Shown here: positions 44,785 to 53,766 of the stretch, piece by piece | Numbering within the stretch: the first letter of the stretch is position 1 | How the letters are laid out: each line of letters starts with the position of its first letter | NCBI GenBank assembly: GCA_016795465.1 | Contig: JAEUHK010000094.1 | Span: forward strand, 1 to 64,000 | Reading direction: 5' to 3' | From: Verrucomicrobiaceae bacterium | GTDB lineage: Bacteria > Verrucomicrobiota > Verrucomicrobiia > Verrucomicrobiales > Verrucomicrobiaceae | Length of the DNA: 64,000 nt | Made by a program: the position numbers and the translations under genes | Notes under the pieces: model-generated | Told to the model about the DNA's origin: nothing | The model's database searches: none | What the model saw: only the letters and a program-made list of their open reading frames with translations

Positions 44785-45846
44785 ATGCCACAGCCCTTTC
44801 GCTCCATCACCACGCAGGTCACCGAGCATCTGCGCACGCATTTGCTGCAAGGTCGCTGGCAGGGCGCATTGCCCGGACGCGATCAACTTGCCTCGGAACT
44901 CGGTGTGAACCGCAAAACCGTCGAAGCAGCCCTGCGACAGCTCGAAAAGGAAAAAATCCTCATCAACCCCGGTAAAGGCAAACGCCGCCGCATCAAGCCC
45001 GGTGCCACACGAGCGTCCAACTCGCTGCGAGTCGCGCTGCTGCTCGCCACAAGCAGCGATCAGAGCTGGGAGGTCATCAGCGAGATCCTGCATCGTCTGC
45101 GTCAGGCCGGACATGATGCCTTTTACGCTGAAAAAACGCTCGAAGACCTCGGCATGAAGCCCTCGCGTGTCGCCTCGCTCGTCTCACGCACCACGGCGGA
45201 CGTGTGGCTCGTCGTCGCCGCGTCACGCGAGGTGCTGGAGTGGTTCATCGCCAGCTCGCTGCCCACTTTGGCCATCTTTGGCCGCATTTTGGAGCTCAAC
45301 ATCCCCGCCGTCGCGCCAAAGAAAATCCCGCCGCTGCTCGATGCCACACGCACGCTGCTCAAACTCGGCCATCGACGCATCGCTCTCATCAACCGCCCTC
45401 GTCGTCGCCGACCGCAGCCCGGCGTGCCCGAGCAGGCCTACCTCGATGAATTGAAGGCGCACGGCATCCAGCCCAATGCCTATCACATGCCCGAGTGGGA
45501 CGAGACGCTCACCAGCTTTCACGCCATGCTCGAGGCCCTGTTTCGCGTCACGCCACCCACCGCGCTCATCGTTGATGAGGCCGAGTTTTTCGTCGCCGTG
45601 ATGCAGTTCTGCCTAGGACGACGTCTGCGCGTGCCGGAGGACATCTCTCTCATCTGCACCGATGATCATCCCGTCTTCACCTGGTGCCAGCCCAAGGTCG
45701 CCCACATCGCCTGGGACTACGCACCCGTGATCCGCCGCGTCCTCCAATGGGTCGAAAACATCCGCCAAGGCCGCCCCGACACCCGCCAGACCTTCACCGC
45801 CGCGCGTTTTGTTCCCGGCGGCACGGTGGCGGGGCCTGTGAGGTGA
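44785..45846 (+). CDS. GntR-type HTH fused to LacI-type ligand domain
   Basis: A transcription regulator of 353 residues from ATG 44785 (MPQPFRSITTQVTEHLR). Residues about 8-70 are a GntR winged helix (LLQGRWQGALPGRDQLASEL, then GVNRKTVEAALRQLEKE). After about residue 80 comes a periplasmic-binding-like fold of the LacI/GalR type (LRVALLLATSSDQSWEVISE, SLICTDDHPVFTW), which would sense a sugar. A longer frame from 44482 overlaps the divergent GH128 gene and lacks any family likeness. It probably controls that gene. Confidence 0.87.
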   Translation: MPQPFRSITTQVTEHLRTHLLQGRWQGALPGRDQLASELGVNRKTVEAALRQLEKEKILINPGKGKRRRIKPGATRASNSLRVALLLATSSDQSWEVISEILHRLRQAGHDAFYAEKTLEDLGMKPSRVASLVSRTTADVWLVVAASREVLEWFIASSLPTLAIFGRILELNIPAVAPKKIPPLLDATRTLLKLGHRRIALINRPRRRRPQPGVPEQAYLDELKAHGIQPNAYHMPEWDETLTSFHAMLEALFRVTPPTALIVDEAEFFVAVMQFCLGRRLRVPEDISLICTDDHPVFTWCQPKVAHIAWDYAPVIRRVLQWVENIRQGRPDTRQTFTAARFVPGGTVAGPVR

Positions 45847-45920
45847 AACTGCGGTAAGAGGACAACTTCTGTTACAAAGGCTTTGGACTCCGCCTTTGAA
45901 TCATCAACCTTCGGCACATT

Positions 45921-48900
45921 ATGTATAACCCGTGGACAAAAGCGATCGACCTTCAGCAGTGGGCAACCAGGACCACGGCTAGGTCATCTATGCCCGCGGT
46001 TATTCGGCGGCTAATATGGGCGACGGCGAAGCCAACCCAAGAGTTCAGCTTCCCAGCACATGAGGGTGTGCAGCGCCCTTCTTGGGACGGTAGATTGACG
46101 GTGGATAAGGGAAATGTGTGGGTTCCTGACAAGGCGAGTTTTTGGGAGATCAGCGTTGGGAACTCGCCCGCAACGAAAGCAGCGGAGAACTATCAGAAGC
46201 GAACTTCGGGAACACCAGCGGCGGAAGCTGCCGAGAGGACATTCGTGTTCGTTACTCCTTTGAAATGGACGGACAAACTGGAATGGGCGGAAGCACGCAA
46301 GAAAGAGAATAAATGGAAAGATGTGCGAGTTCTCGACAGTGATGATCTCGAACACTGGCTTGAAATTGCTCCAGCCGTGGACATCTGGCTTTCGCAGCTC
46401 ATCGAAAAGCGACCGACGGGAGTCCGAGACCTCTCCAGCCATTGGGCGAGCATTGCTGCGCTGACAGAACCGCCCCTGCCGCCTGATGCTTTCCTCGCAG
46501 GTAGAGAGAAGACGCGAGATGATTTGTCGAAAGCACTGACTGGCGATGCTAGTGAGATATTGGTTTCAGCTTCATCAGAGCAAGAGCTGATTGATTTCGT
46601 AGCGGCAGCCTTCGGCTCACTGCAAGACGACGACTCTCTGCCTGCACGATGTGTCATCGTGGAAACCAAAGACGCTTGGGATAACTTGTCCAAGAGCGGT
46701 GAGCCTTTGGTTCTCATGTCGGCTCCAGGACTGGCGGTTGCTAGGACCTCGGTTGCCTCTGCTGTCAAAGCTGGTCACCATGTGCTCACACGACGTCCCT
46801 ATTCATCGTTGAATCAAACAGGTGTCATCAAGCTTTCGAGAGCCTGGCGGTTCGAGATTGGAACCGCACTCACGAAAGCTGGCTTTTCCGAAGAGCGCGC
46901 TCAGCGTCTATCCCGCGAGTGCGGTGGATACCTCACGTCACTGCAACGACTAGCGGTGCCCGGTTCAGGCACCGAACTGCCTGCATGGGCGAGAGATAGT
47001 GACGGCGCTCTGCTGTTGCCCTTCATTTTGATTGGCTGCTGGGATGATGCACAGACTGCTGACCGTGACATCGTGGCAAGACTGACAGGCAAGGACTACG
47101 ACCGAGCTGCTGAGTTCGCAGCAGGCTGGCTCACAAAGGCCGAATCACCTTTTCGACGCTCCGGTCGGGAGTGGCATCTGGCATCCCGAGAAGATACCTG
47201 GATCCACCTCGCACCACTACTTACCCGCGATCTGCTTGAGCGTTTCACTACTCTGGCGACCTCTGTCCTCTCTGAAGACGATCCGAGGTTCGAGATGGAA
47301 CCCGATGAGCGGGTTTTCGCCTCCATTCATGACAAGATGCCCCGTCATTCGTCCGAGTTGCGCGAGGGGCTGGCTGAGACGCTGGCCTTGCTGGGGGCGT
47401 GCCTCGTTCCGCTCCCTGCCTTGCCTTCAAGTAATGGTTCGTCGTATGCCGTCCGAGCCGTGCGCGATCTTCTCTCTCAGGCGAATACAACGCAGCGTTG
47501 GTTCACTCTCAGTCCCATCCTGACGTTGCTGGCCGAAGCAGCGCCAGATGAGTTCATGGATGCTGTGGAACGAGACCTCGCGTCCTCGCAGCCCGCTTTG
47601 GCCGGACTGCTCACCGAGGACGACAGCGGGGTGTTCGGCGGCAATCGGCACTATTACATGATGTGGGCACTAACGTCGCTAGCGTGGCATCCCGCCTATC
47701 TCACGCGTTCTGTGCTCGCGCTCGCACGTCTTGCCGAACTCGATCCCGGCGGGAGAATGAATCCCCGGCCAGCAGGGAGCCTCCACGATATCTTCCGTCC
47801 GTGGATGCCTCAAACGGCAGCCAATCAATCGCAGCGGTTTGAAGTGATCGACCGGCTGGCCGAGACAAATCCGAACACGGCTTGGATGCTTTTGATGGCA
47901 GTATTGCCAACGGGACATGATTCGGCATCAGGCACGACCGCACCGCGTTGGCGTGAATGGCCGGCGAAGAAAAATCCCAAAGTCACGCGCAGAGAAGAAT
48001 ACGAGCAGTGGCAGTGGACAGGCCAGCGCCTCGTCTCAATGGCAAAGCAAAGCGCTGAAAGACTAAGAGAGCTTGTTGGTGAGATAGATCATCTTCTCGA
48101 CAACGAGTTCACGGACTTAGTGACCCATTTGTTATCAAGCGAGCTATCCAAGCTTCCTTGCGAAGATCGGCTGTTTGTCTGGAGCAAGCTGCACAAACTC
48201 ATTCGGGATCACGAGTTCTTCCATGATGCGGATTGGCGAATGGCAGATGAACGTCTTTCGAAGCTCCGAGAGGTTGAAGCGCATCTGCGTCCAGAGTCCC
48301 CAGCCGACTACGGGCGGTGGTTGTTCGAGCATTATCATATCCACTTTGGGACACACCCTGAGACTCCGCATGAAGAACAGAATGCGATGGCGCTAGAGCG
48401 GCGAAAGGAGCTGCTTGTAGAAATGCATGCTCAAGGAGGCGTTCAATCCGTAGCGGCCTTTGCCGAGACTCTGCCTTATCCTGGCTTAGTGGGCGACGTG
48501 CTCGCCAAAGCAATGCCCTCGCTGTCCCCGGATGAACTGCTTCCGCTATATCTGGAAAGCGATAACTCCAACACAGTGATCTTCGGCAAAGGCTTTGCCT
48601 CAGCTGCATTTCACCAGCGAGGGTGGGACTGGGTGGACTCGCTGTCGCTTGGCACTTGGAGTGCGAGTTCAGTGACGGCATTTCTGCTCATTCTCCCGGA
48701 AACACCAAGAACATGGGGCCTAGCACACTCTCTTGGTCGAGACGTTGAGGATGCCTATTGGAATCAAATCTTCCCATATCCACGCGATGTGACCAAGGAT
48801 GAAGCTGCCAATGCGGTGATGCACCTGATCGAGCACAACAGACCGCTCGTGGCAGCTCAATATGCCGGGTATGTTCATCATAAAAGCATGGAACTGCCCG

Positions 48901-49700
48901 CTCAACTCCTCGCAGACATCCTCGAACGAAGTGTCTCGGCATTGAATGAAGCGGCAAAAAGTCACCAAGATCTCAGCAATGTGATCTACGAGCTCGAAGA
49001 ACTCCTCGGACACTTGCAGGACGCGCCAAACAACGATCCCGCCCAGGTGGCGAGGTTGGAATGGACCTACCTTCCGCTGATGCGAAACGGCCACGCATCA
49101 CCCAAATTCCTCCAGAAGGAGTTGGGTCGCGATCCAGCCTGCTTTGTGCAGTGTGTGGAATTGATCTATCGCAAGAAGGGAGACGATTCTGAAAACATCG
49201 TCGTCTCCGACACTGATTTGGCAAAAGCTCGCCTTGCCCGCGAGTTACTCGACTCGTGGCGCACTCACCCCGCTCTGCTTGAGGATGGTGGCCCCAACGA
49301 GGCCTCTCTAAAGAACTGGGTCGAAGCTGTTAGACAAGGTTGCTCAGCATCACTACGAGCTGACTCCGGCGACTACCAAATCGGCAAACTGCTGGCCTCA
49401 TCGCCAGCAGAACCAGATGGTTCCTGGCCTTGCATTGCAGTTCGTAACGTTCTCGAGTCAATTCCTGGCGATGTGGCTCTTCGCGCGTTTGGAACTGCCG
49501 TCTTGAATCAACGAGGAATCACCACGCGGTCCCTCCATGAGGGCGGAGAGCAAGAACGAGACCTTGCGAAACAATACCAAGAGTATGCAGACGCCTGCCA
49601 AATGCGTTGGCCTCGGGTTTCCGCTGCACTTCGAAGTTTAGCCCAAGACTACGAATCCGATGCACGCCACATGGACGAGCGAGCAGATGACGACGGATAG
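45921..49700 (+). CDS. Large multidomain protein, possible nuclease-STAND-like defence protein
   Basis: A 1259-residue cytoplasmic protein. Residues 1-165 look like a restriction-endonuclease-like domain: SWDGRLTV (Asp56), SFWEISVG (Glu76-Ile-Ser78) and ATKAAENYQKR (Lys86). After a linker, FLAGREKTRDDLSKAL (191-206) looks like the GRE motif that starts many STAND/NACHT modules. The next strand (SEILVSASSEQELIDFVAAA) lacks the GKS P-loop. The last 800 residues are mainly helical, perhaps TPR-like repeats. The lower GC than its neighbours suggests transfer. It stands alone, convergent with the autotransporter gene (8 nt between stops). The domain calls are pattern-based; defence is inference. 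Confidence 0.65.
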   Translation: MYNPWTKAIDLQQWATRTTARSSMPAVIRRLIWATAKPTQEFSFPAHEGVQRPSWDGRLTVDKGNVWVPDKASFWEISVGNSPATKAAENYQKRTSGTPAAEAAERTFVFVTPLKWTDKLEWAEARKKENKWKDVRVLDSDDLEHWLEIAPAVDIWLSQLIEKRPTGVRDLSSHWASIAALTEPPLPPDAFLAGREKTRDDLSKALTGDASEILVSASSEQELIDFVAAAFGSLQDDDSLPARCVIVETKDAWDNLSKSGEPLVLMSAPGLAVARTSVASAVKAGHHVLTRRPYSSLNQTGVIKLSRAWRFEIGTALTKAGFSEERAQRLSRECGGYLTSLQRLAVPGSGTELPAWARDSDGALLLPFILIGCWDDAQTADRDIVARLTGKDYDRAAEFAAGWLTKAESPFRRSGREWHLASREDTWIHLAPLLTRDLLERFTTLATSVLSEDDPRFEMEPDERVFASIHDKMPRHSSELREGLAETLALLGACLVPLPALPSSNGSSYAVRAVRDLLSQANTTQRWFTLSPILTLLAEAAPDEFMDAVERDLASSQPALAGLLTEDDSGVFGGNRHYYMMWALTSLAWHPAYLTRSVLALARLAELDPGGRMNPRPAGSLHDIFRPWMPQTAANQSQRFEVIDRLAETNPNTAWMLLMAVLPTGHDSASGTTAPRWREWPAKKNPKVTRREEYEQWQWTGQRLVSMAKQSAERLRELVGEIDHLLDNEFTDLVTHLLSSELSKLPCEDRLFVWSKLHKLIRDHEFFHDADWRMADERLSKLREVEAHLRPESPADYGRWLFEHYHIHFGTHPETPHEEQNAMALERRKELLVEMHAQGGVQSVAAFAETLPYPGLVGDVLAKAMPSLSPDELLPLYLESDNSNTVIFGKGFASAAFHQRGWDWVDSLSLGTWSASSVTAFLLILPETPRTWGLAHSLGRDVEDAYWNQIFPYPRDVTKDEAANAVMHLIEHNRPLVAAQYAGYVHHKSMELPAQLLADILERSVSALNEAAKSHQDLSNVIYELEELLGHLQDAPNNDPAQVARLEWTYLPLMRNGHASPKFLQKELGRDPACFVQCVELIYRKKGDDSENIVVSDTDLAKARLARELLDSWRTHPALLEDGGPNEASLKNWVEAVRQGCSASLRADSGDYQIGKLLASSPAEPDGSWPCIAVRNVLESIPGDVALRAFGTAVLNQRGITTRSLHEGGEQERDLAKQYQEYADACQMRWPRVSAALRSLAQDYESDARHMDERADDDG

Positions 49701-49708
49701 CGCCCACC

Positions 49709-52700
49709 TCACGGCCCCACCACTTTGAGCCGCGCGAATCGTCTCCCGGTGCTTGGGAAGGTGTAGGTGATGTTGTTGCCATTGATGACGACGTCGCCGC
49801 CGACAGGTTCAACGGTCCAGACTCCCGTGAGGGAGGTGGAAGATTCGACCCAATAATGCGTGCCATACACGCCAGGGTAGGTGGTGGCTTTGGTCCAGGT
49901 GATGCTGAGGGTGCCGCTGGTGTTAGTCACGCCGGGCAAGGGAGTCGTGCCGGTGGTGTTGGTGTTGCCACCGAGGAAGTATTCGATGCCGTTGGCGACG
50001 CCGTCGTTGTCGTGATCGGCGGTGAAGAGGCCGCTGACGCCGTTGGTGGTCTGCCACTTGGTGAAACTGGCGGCGACGCTGGCGGTGAGATAGCCATTTG
50101 AATTGAGCCCGAAGCTCGTGAAGCCCGCGGCGGTGATTTTCGCGAGCTGCGTGGGCGTGAGAGCGTTCGCCGAGGTGCCAAAGCGAAGCGAGCTGCCCGA
50201 AACAAACGTGCCGGAGAGGTTCAGCGTGCCGCCGGTCCAGTCGATCGCGCTGCTATCGGCAAAGCTCAGTGCCGCGCCGGTGCTCAATCGGATCGTGGAG
50301 GTCGCGGTGGTGACATCGAGCGTGCCGGTGGCATCGGTGAACGCGCCCGCGTCGAGCGTGGCCGCACCGATCGTCACTGCATTCGTGGGCAGCACGTTGT
50401 TGGCACCGAGGGCGAGCGTGCCCGCGGCGATGCTCGTGCCGCCGGTGTGCGTGCAGGGACCGCTGAGCGTGACTTTGCCAGCGCCCGATTTGATGAGCGC
50501 AAAGGCACCTGAGATGCCGCATTGAATGGCGGTGTCGCCACTGCCGCCGAGGGTCGTGTCGGCACCGAGGGAGATGGACGACAGATTCGCCGTGGCGGTG
50601 GTGCCGGTGCCGCTGCTGAAGGTCACGCTCGGCGCACTCGTGTAGCCGCTGCCGGGATTCGTGACCTGGATGCCGATGACGAGGAAGTTGCTGCTGTTTC
50701 CCACGCCGCTGGGATTCACGCCCGCCGTGGTGACCGTGCCGCCGCTGAAGGTGATGGTGGGAGCGCTCGTGAAGCCATTGCCCGCCGCGGTGACGGTGAT
50801 GCCGGTGACCACGCCCGAGGTCAAAACGGCGGTGGCAGTCGCGCCGGTGCCGCCACCGCCGCTGATCGTCACGCTCGGTGCCGTCGAGTAAACCGTCGTG
50901 CCGCCATTGATGGTGAAGCTCGCCGCCCGCACACCGAGCGAGGCCACGGCGGTGGCTCCGCTGCCACCACCGCCCGTGATGTTCACCGTTGGCACGGTGC
51001 TGTGCGTGCCACCGGCCGTGGTGCTGATGGATGACACGCGTCCACCGGCGATGCTCGCCTCCACCGGGCTGCTGTTGATCATCGCACCCTCGCCGCTCGG
51101 ACCACTGCCACGCAGCGAGATCACTTCATTGATGCCCTGCTGGCCGTTCAAATCGAGCGCCGCGCCTGCGGTGAGCGTCGTGCTGCCCGTGGCGCTGCCC
51201 AAGGCCACTGCGCCAAAGCCCAGCGCATTCGGATGCGCCAGCACGAGCGTGCCCGCGACCACGCTCGTGGTGCCGCTATACGAATTGTCGCCACCGAGCG
51301 TCCACGTGCCGCTTTCCTCCTTCGACACGGCCACAATCAGCGACGGATTGCCATTGCGAATGACACCTGTGACACTGCCATTGCCAGCACCCATGAGTTT
51401 CAGCGTGCGGGTGGCAAAGCTCGAATCAATCGGCCCGCTCAGCGTGAGCGTGCCCGCGTGGCTGTAAACACGCGTGTTGCCACCGCCGCCCGTCATCGTG
51501 ATCGCACCCGCGATGGTGTTGTTGCCCGCCTCATTGATGATCGCGCCGTTCGCATCATTGCTCGTGAGCAAACTGATCGTCGCAGGCACGGTAATCGCAC
51601 CACCGCTGCCATCGAGCAGCAATTGCGGATTGCCCGTGGTGCCCGTGTTGAGCGTCACGCTCTTCGTTCCGGTGCCCAGCGAGCTGCTTCGCGTGATGCG
51701 CAGCGCACCGGACGTGATCGTCACCGCGCCGCTGAAGCTGTTGTTGCCGCTTAGCACCACCGTGCCCGCTTCCAGCGGACAGTTCAACGTGACGCCACCC
51801 GTGCCGCTGATGTCACCCGCGACCTCCACCGTGCCGGTGCGGTCAAATCGCAGCGTGCCGTTGTTCGTCACATTGCCGGCACCGAGCGTGCCTGTCGCGC
51901 CATCGTTGCCGACTTGCAGCGTGCCGGTGTTGATCACCGTGCCGCCCGTGTAGGTGTTGTCCGCGGTGAGCGTGAGCTTGCCCGTGCCCGACTTCACCAA
52001 GCCACCGCCACCCGTGATCGGATCGCTGCTAAACTGCACACCTTGAGACACATCGCTGCTGCGATTCGTCTCAAACGTGGCACCCGCCGCGATGCTGATC
52101 GTGCTGCTCACACCGAGCGCACCCGTCGTGCCGCCATTGCCCAAGCGCAGCGAACCCGCCTGGATCACCGTCGGCCCGGTGAAGGTGTTTGCATTCGTCA
52201 GCGTCAGCTTGCCGCTGCCGGATTTCGTCAGGCCACCGCCGCCTGTCATCGCCGCGGTGGCAAAGTCAGTGCCTTGCGCGAGATCGGCGTTCGAGTTCAC
52301 CTGAAACACCGCGCCCGTGCCGATGCTGATCGTGCTCTTCGGACTCATCACGCCACTCGTGGCCCCATTGCCCAGCATCAATACGCCCCCGTTGATCGCT
52401 GTCGGTCCCGTGAAGGTATTCGTGCCGTTCAGATTCACCGTACCACCACCACTCACCGTCAGCCCACCGTAACCACGCACACCGGCCGTGCTCGTCGCGG
52501 TGAAGCCGGGCGCAATGACCCATGGCTGAGTCACCCGCAGCTCCACCGGACAATTCATCGTCAGATTCCGCGTCGCCGTGCTCATGTCCACGCCCGACTC
52601 ATCCAGCCCCAGCAGCGACGTGCCATTCAGCGTCACCGCACCGCCGGGATTCGTGATCTTCAGCCCGGACCAGACATGATCGCCATTCAGCGTCACCGCA

Positions 52701-53686
52701 TTCGCCGCCGTCACCGTGCTGTCCCACACCGCGAGATTGTGCAGCCCAGGAACCACCGCGCCCGTCCAACTCGTCGTCGCCGCGAGGTTGTTCGCGTTGT
52801 TTGCCTTCACGATGGAAGTCGTCGCCGCGGTCAAACTGCCGGCCCACGACTTCGTCTGCGCACCGCTCACCAAAATGACCGTGTTATCCGACGGCGCGAC
52901 CAGCTTGGCATCGCCGAAATACATGCCCCAGCGGAAATTGGTGTCCGCCGTGGGCCGATCATAAAAATTGTCCGCCAGCAGCACGCCATCGATCCACACC
53001 TTGTAGTTGCGGCCATCATCTTGGATGCGGGCATCGAATGACTGCCCGTCGAAGTCCCTCGTGCTGCCATCCGGGTTCGTCACCGTCACATCGGCCGCGT
53101 TGCGTCGATTGTTGATCACCAGCTCGCCGCTGCCCAGCAGGTTCAATTGCACCGCCCAGTCCCAGTCGGGATTCTTCACCTGAAAAATCGCATAGCCCTG
53201 CTGCCTGCGGGCGATCGTGTAGCGCCCCGTCCACTCATTCGTCAGATTGCTCGCCTCGTTCCAGTAGTTCGTGGTGAAGGCCTCCGCCCGGGCCGACCCC
53301 GTGCGCGTCGTTGCGGTCGTTTCATCATTCACAAACAGACGCAGCACCTGCGTGTTTCCATCCACCTGATACCAGCGGGTGAAGTTCGCGAAGTTCGTCG
53401 TCGAGGTGTTGCAGCAGATGTAGATGCGATACGCGCCCACCGAGATCGGCCGGTTGCCGTAAAGGCCCGTCTCCGTCAGCGTGTTGTTCACATCGATCAG
53501 CGATCCATACACCGGCCCCGGATCACCCGTGCCCACATTCAGCGTCGGCAGGATCGTCTCCCACGTCGGATTCGCCGGACTGCCCGTGTCCGCGTAATAC
53601 GACGACTGCGCCCGCGCTTCCGTTCCGAGAACGACAAGCGCCAGAGCCATCACGGCCGCGATGGATGCCAGGTTGGTTTTGATCAT
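49709..53686 (-). CDS. Autotransporter-associated beta-strand repeat protein
   Basis: A giant secreted or surface protein of 1325 residues. A signal peptide to about residue 26 is followed by a lectin/lyase-like jelly-roll region (about 30-285, with GYAIFQVKNPDWDW and DGRNYKVWIDGVLLAD), then many PATR-type repeats (GGGLTKSGSGKLTLTNANTF, TGPTVIQAGSLRLGNGG), and a C-terminal tail typical of verrucomicrobial surface proteins (DHDNDGVANGIEYFLGG, FARLKVVGP). No C-terminal autotransporter barrel is seen. It probably forms a beta-helix. ATG 53686 is preceded by a CCCC-N4-GGGG palindrome. Confidence 0.85.
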   Translation of the reverse strand: MIKTNLASIAAVMALALVVLGTEARAQSSYYADTGSPANPTWETILPTLNVGTGDPGPVYGSLIDVNNTLTETGLYGNRPISVGAYRIYICCNTSTTNFANFTRWYQVDGNTQVLRLFVNDETTATTRTGSARAEAFTTNYWNEASNLTNEWTGRYTIARRQQGYAIFQVKNPDWDWAVQLNLLGSGELVINNRRNAADVTVTNPDGSTRDFDGQSFDARIQDDGRNYKVWIDGVLLADNFYDRPTADTNFRWGMYFGDAKLVAPSDNTVILVSGAQTKSWAGSLTAATTSIVKANNANNLAATTSWTGAVVPGLHNLAVWDSTVTAANAVTLNGDHVWSGLKITNPGGAVTLNGTSLLGLDESGVDMSTATRNLTMNCPVELRVTQPWVIAPGFTATSTAGVRGYGGLTVSGGGTVNLNGTNTFTGPTAINGGVLMLGNGATSGVMSPKSTISIGTGAVFQVNSNADLAQGTDFATAAMTGGGGLTKSGSGKLTLTNANTFTGPTVIQAGSLRLGNGGTTGALGVSSTISIAAGATFETNRSSDVSQGVQFSSDPITGGGGLVKSGTGKLTLTADNTYTGGTVINTGTLQVGNDGATGTLGAGNVTNNGTLRFDRTGTVEVAGDISGTGGVTLNCPLEAGTVVLSGNNSFSGAVTITSGALRITRSSSLGTGTKSVTLNTGTTGNPQLLLDGSGGAITVPATISLLTSNDANGAIINEAGNNTIAGAITMTGGGGNTRVYSHAGTLTLSGPIDSSFATRTLKLMGAGNGSVTGVIRNGNPSLIVAVSKEESGTWTLGGDNSYSGTTSVVAGTLVLAHPNALGFGAVALGSATGSTTLTAGAALDLNGQQGINEVISLRGSGPSGEGAMINSSPVEASIAGGRVSSISTTAGGTHSTVPTVNITGGGGSGATAVASLGVRAASFTINGGTTVYSTAPSVTISGGGGTGATATAVLTSGVVTGITVTAAGNGFTSAPTITFSGGTVTTAGVNPSGVGNSSNFLVIGIQVTNPGSGYTSAPSVTFSSGTGTTATANLSSISLGADTTLGGSGDTAIQCGISGAFALIKSGAGKVTLSGPCTHTGGTSIAAGTLALGANNVLPTNAVTIGAATLDAGAFTDATGTLDVTTATSTIRLSTGAALSFADSSAIDWTGGTLNLSGTFVSGSSLRFGTSANALTPTQLAKITAAGFTSFGLNSNGYLTASVAASFTKWQTTNGVSGLFTADHDNDGVANGIEYFLGGNTNTTGTTPLPGVTNTSGTLSITWTKATTYPGVYGTHYWVESSTSLTGVWTVEPVGGDVVINGNNITYTFPSTGRRFARLKVVGP

Positions 53687-53748
53687 GAACCCGTGATTCT
53701 GCCGTCAAATCCCTCCGACCGTAAATCCAAAGCATCACACCAACCAGC

Positions 53749-53760
53749 CCCCGATAGGGG
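53749..53760. promoter_or_regulatory. Second CCCC-N4-GGGG palindrome
   Basis: CCCCGATAGGGG lies 63 nt upstream of the autotransporter-repeat gene start, in the gap to the sulfatase stop. It matches the layout of the site at 44745 and may be bound by the same regulator. Confidence 0.4.
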
Positions 53761-53766
53761 CAGGTG

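Noticed and set aside
49900..52500. Possible CRISPR array
   Set aside because: The repeats are in-frame protein repeats of variable length and sequence in a coding gene, not constant repeats with unique spacers.
51914..53041. 375-residue plus-strand frame inside the autotransporter-repeat gene
   Set aside because: It is antisense to the PATR repeats and its Arg/His-rich repeats mirror them.
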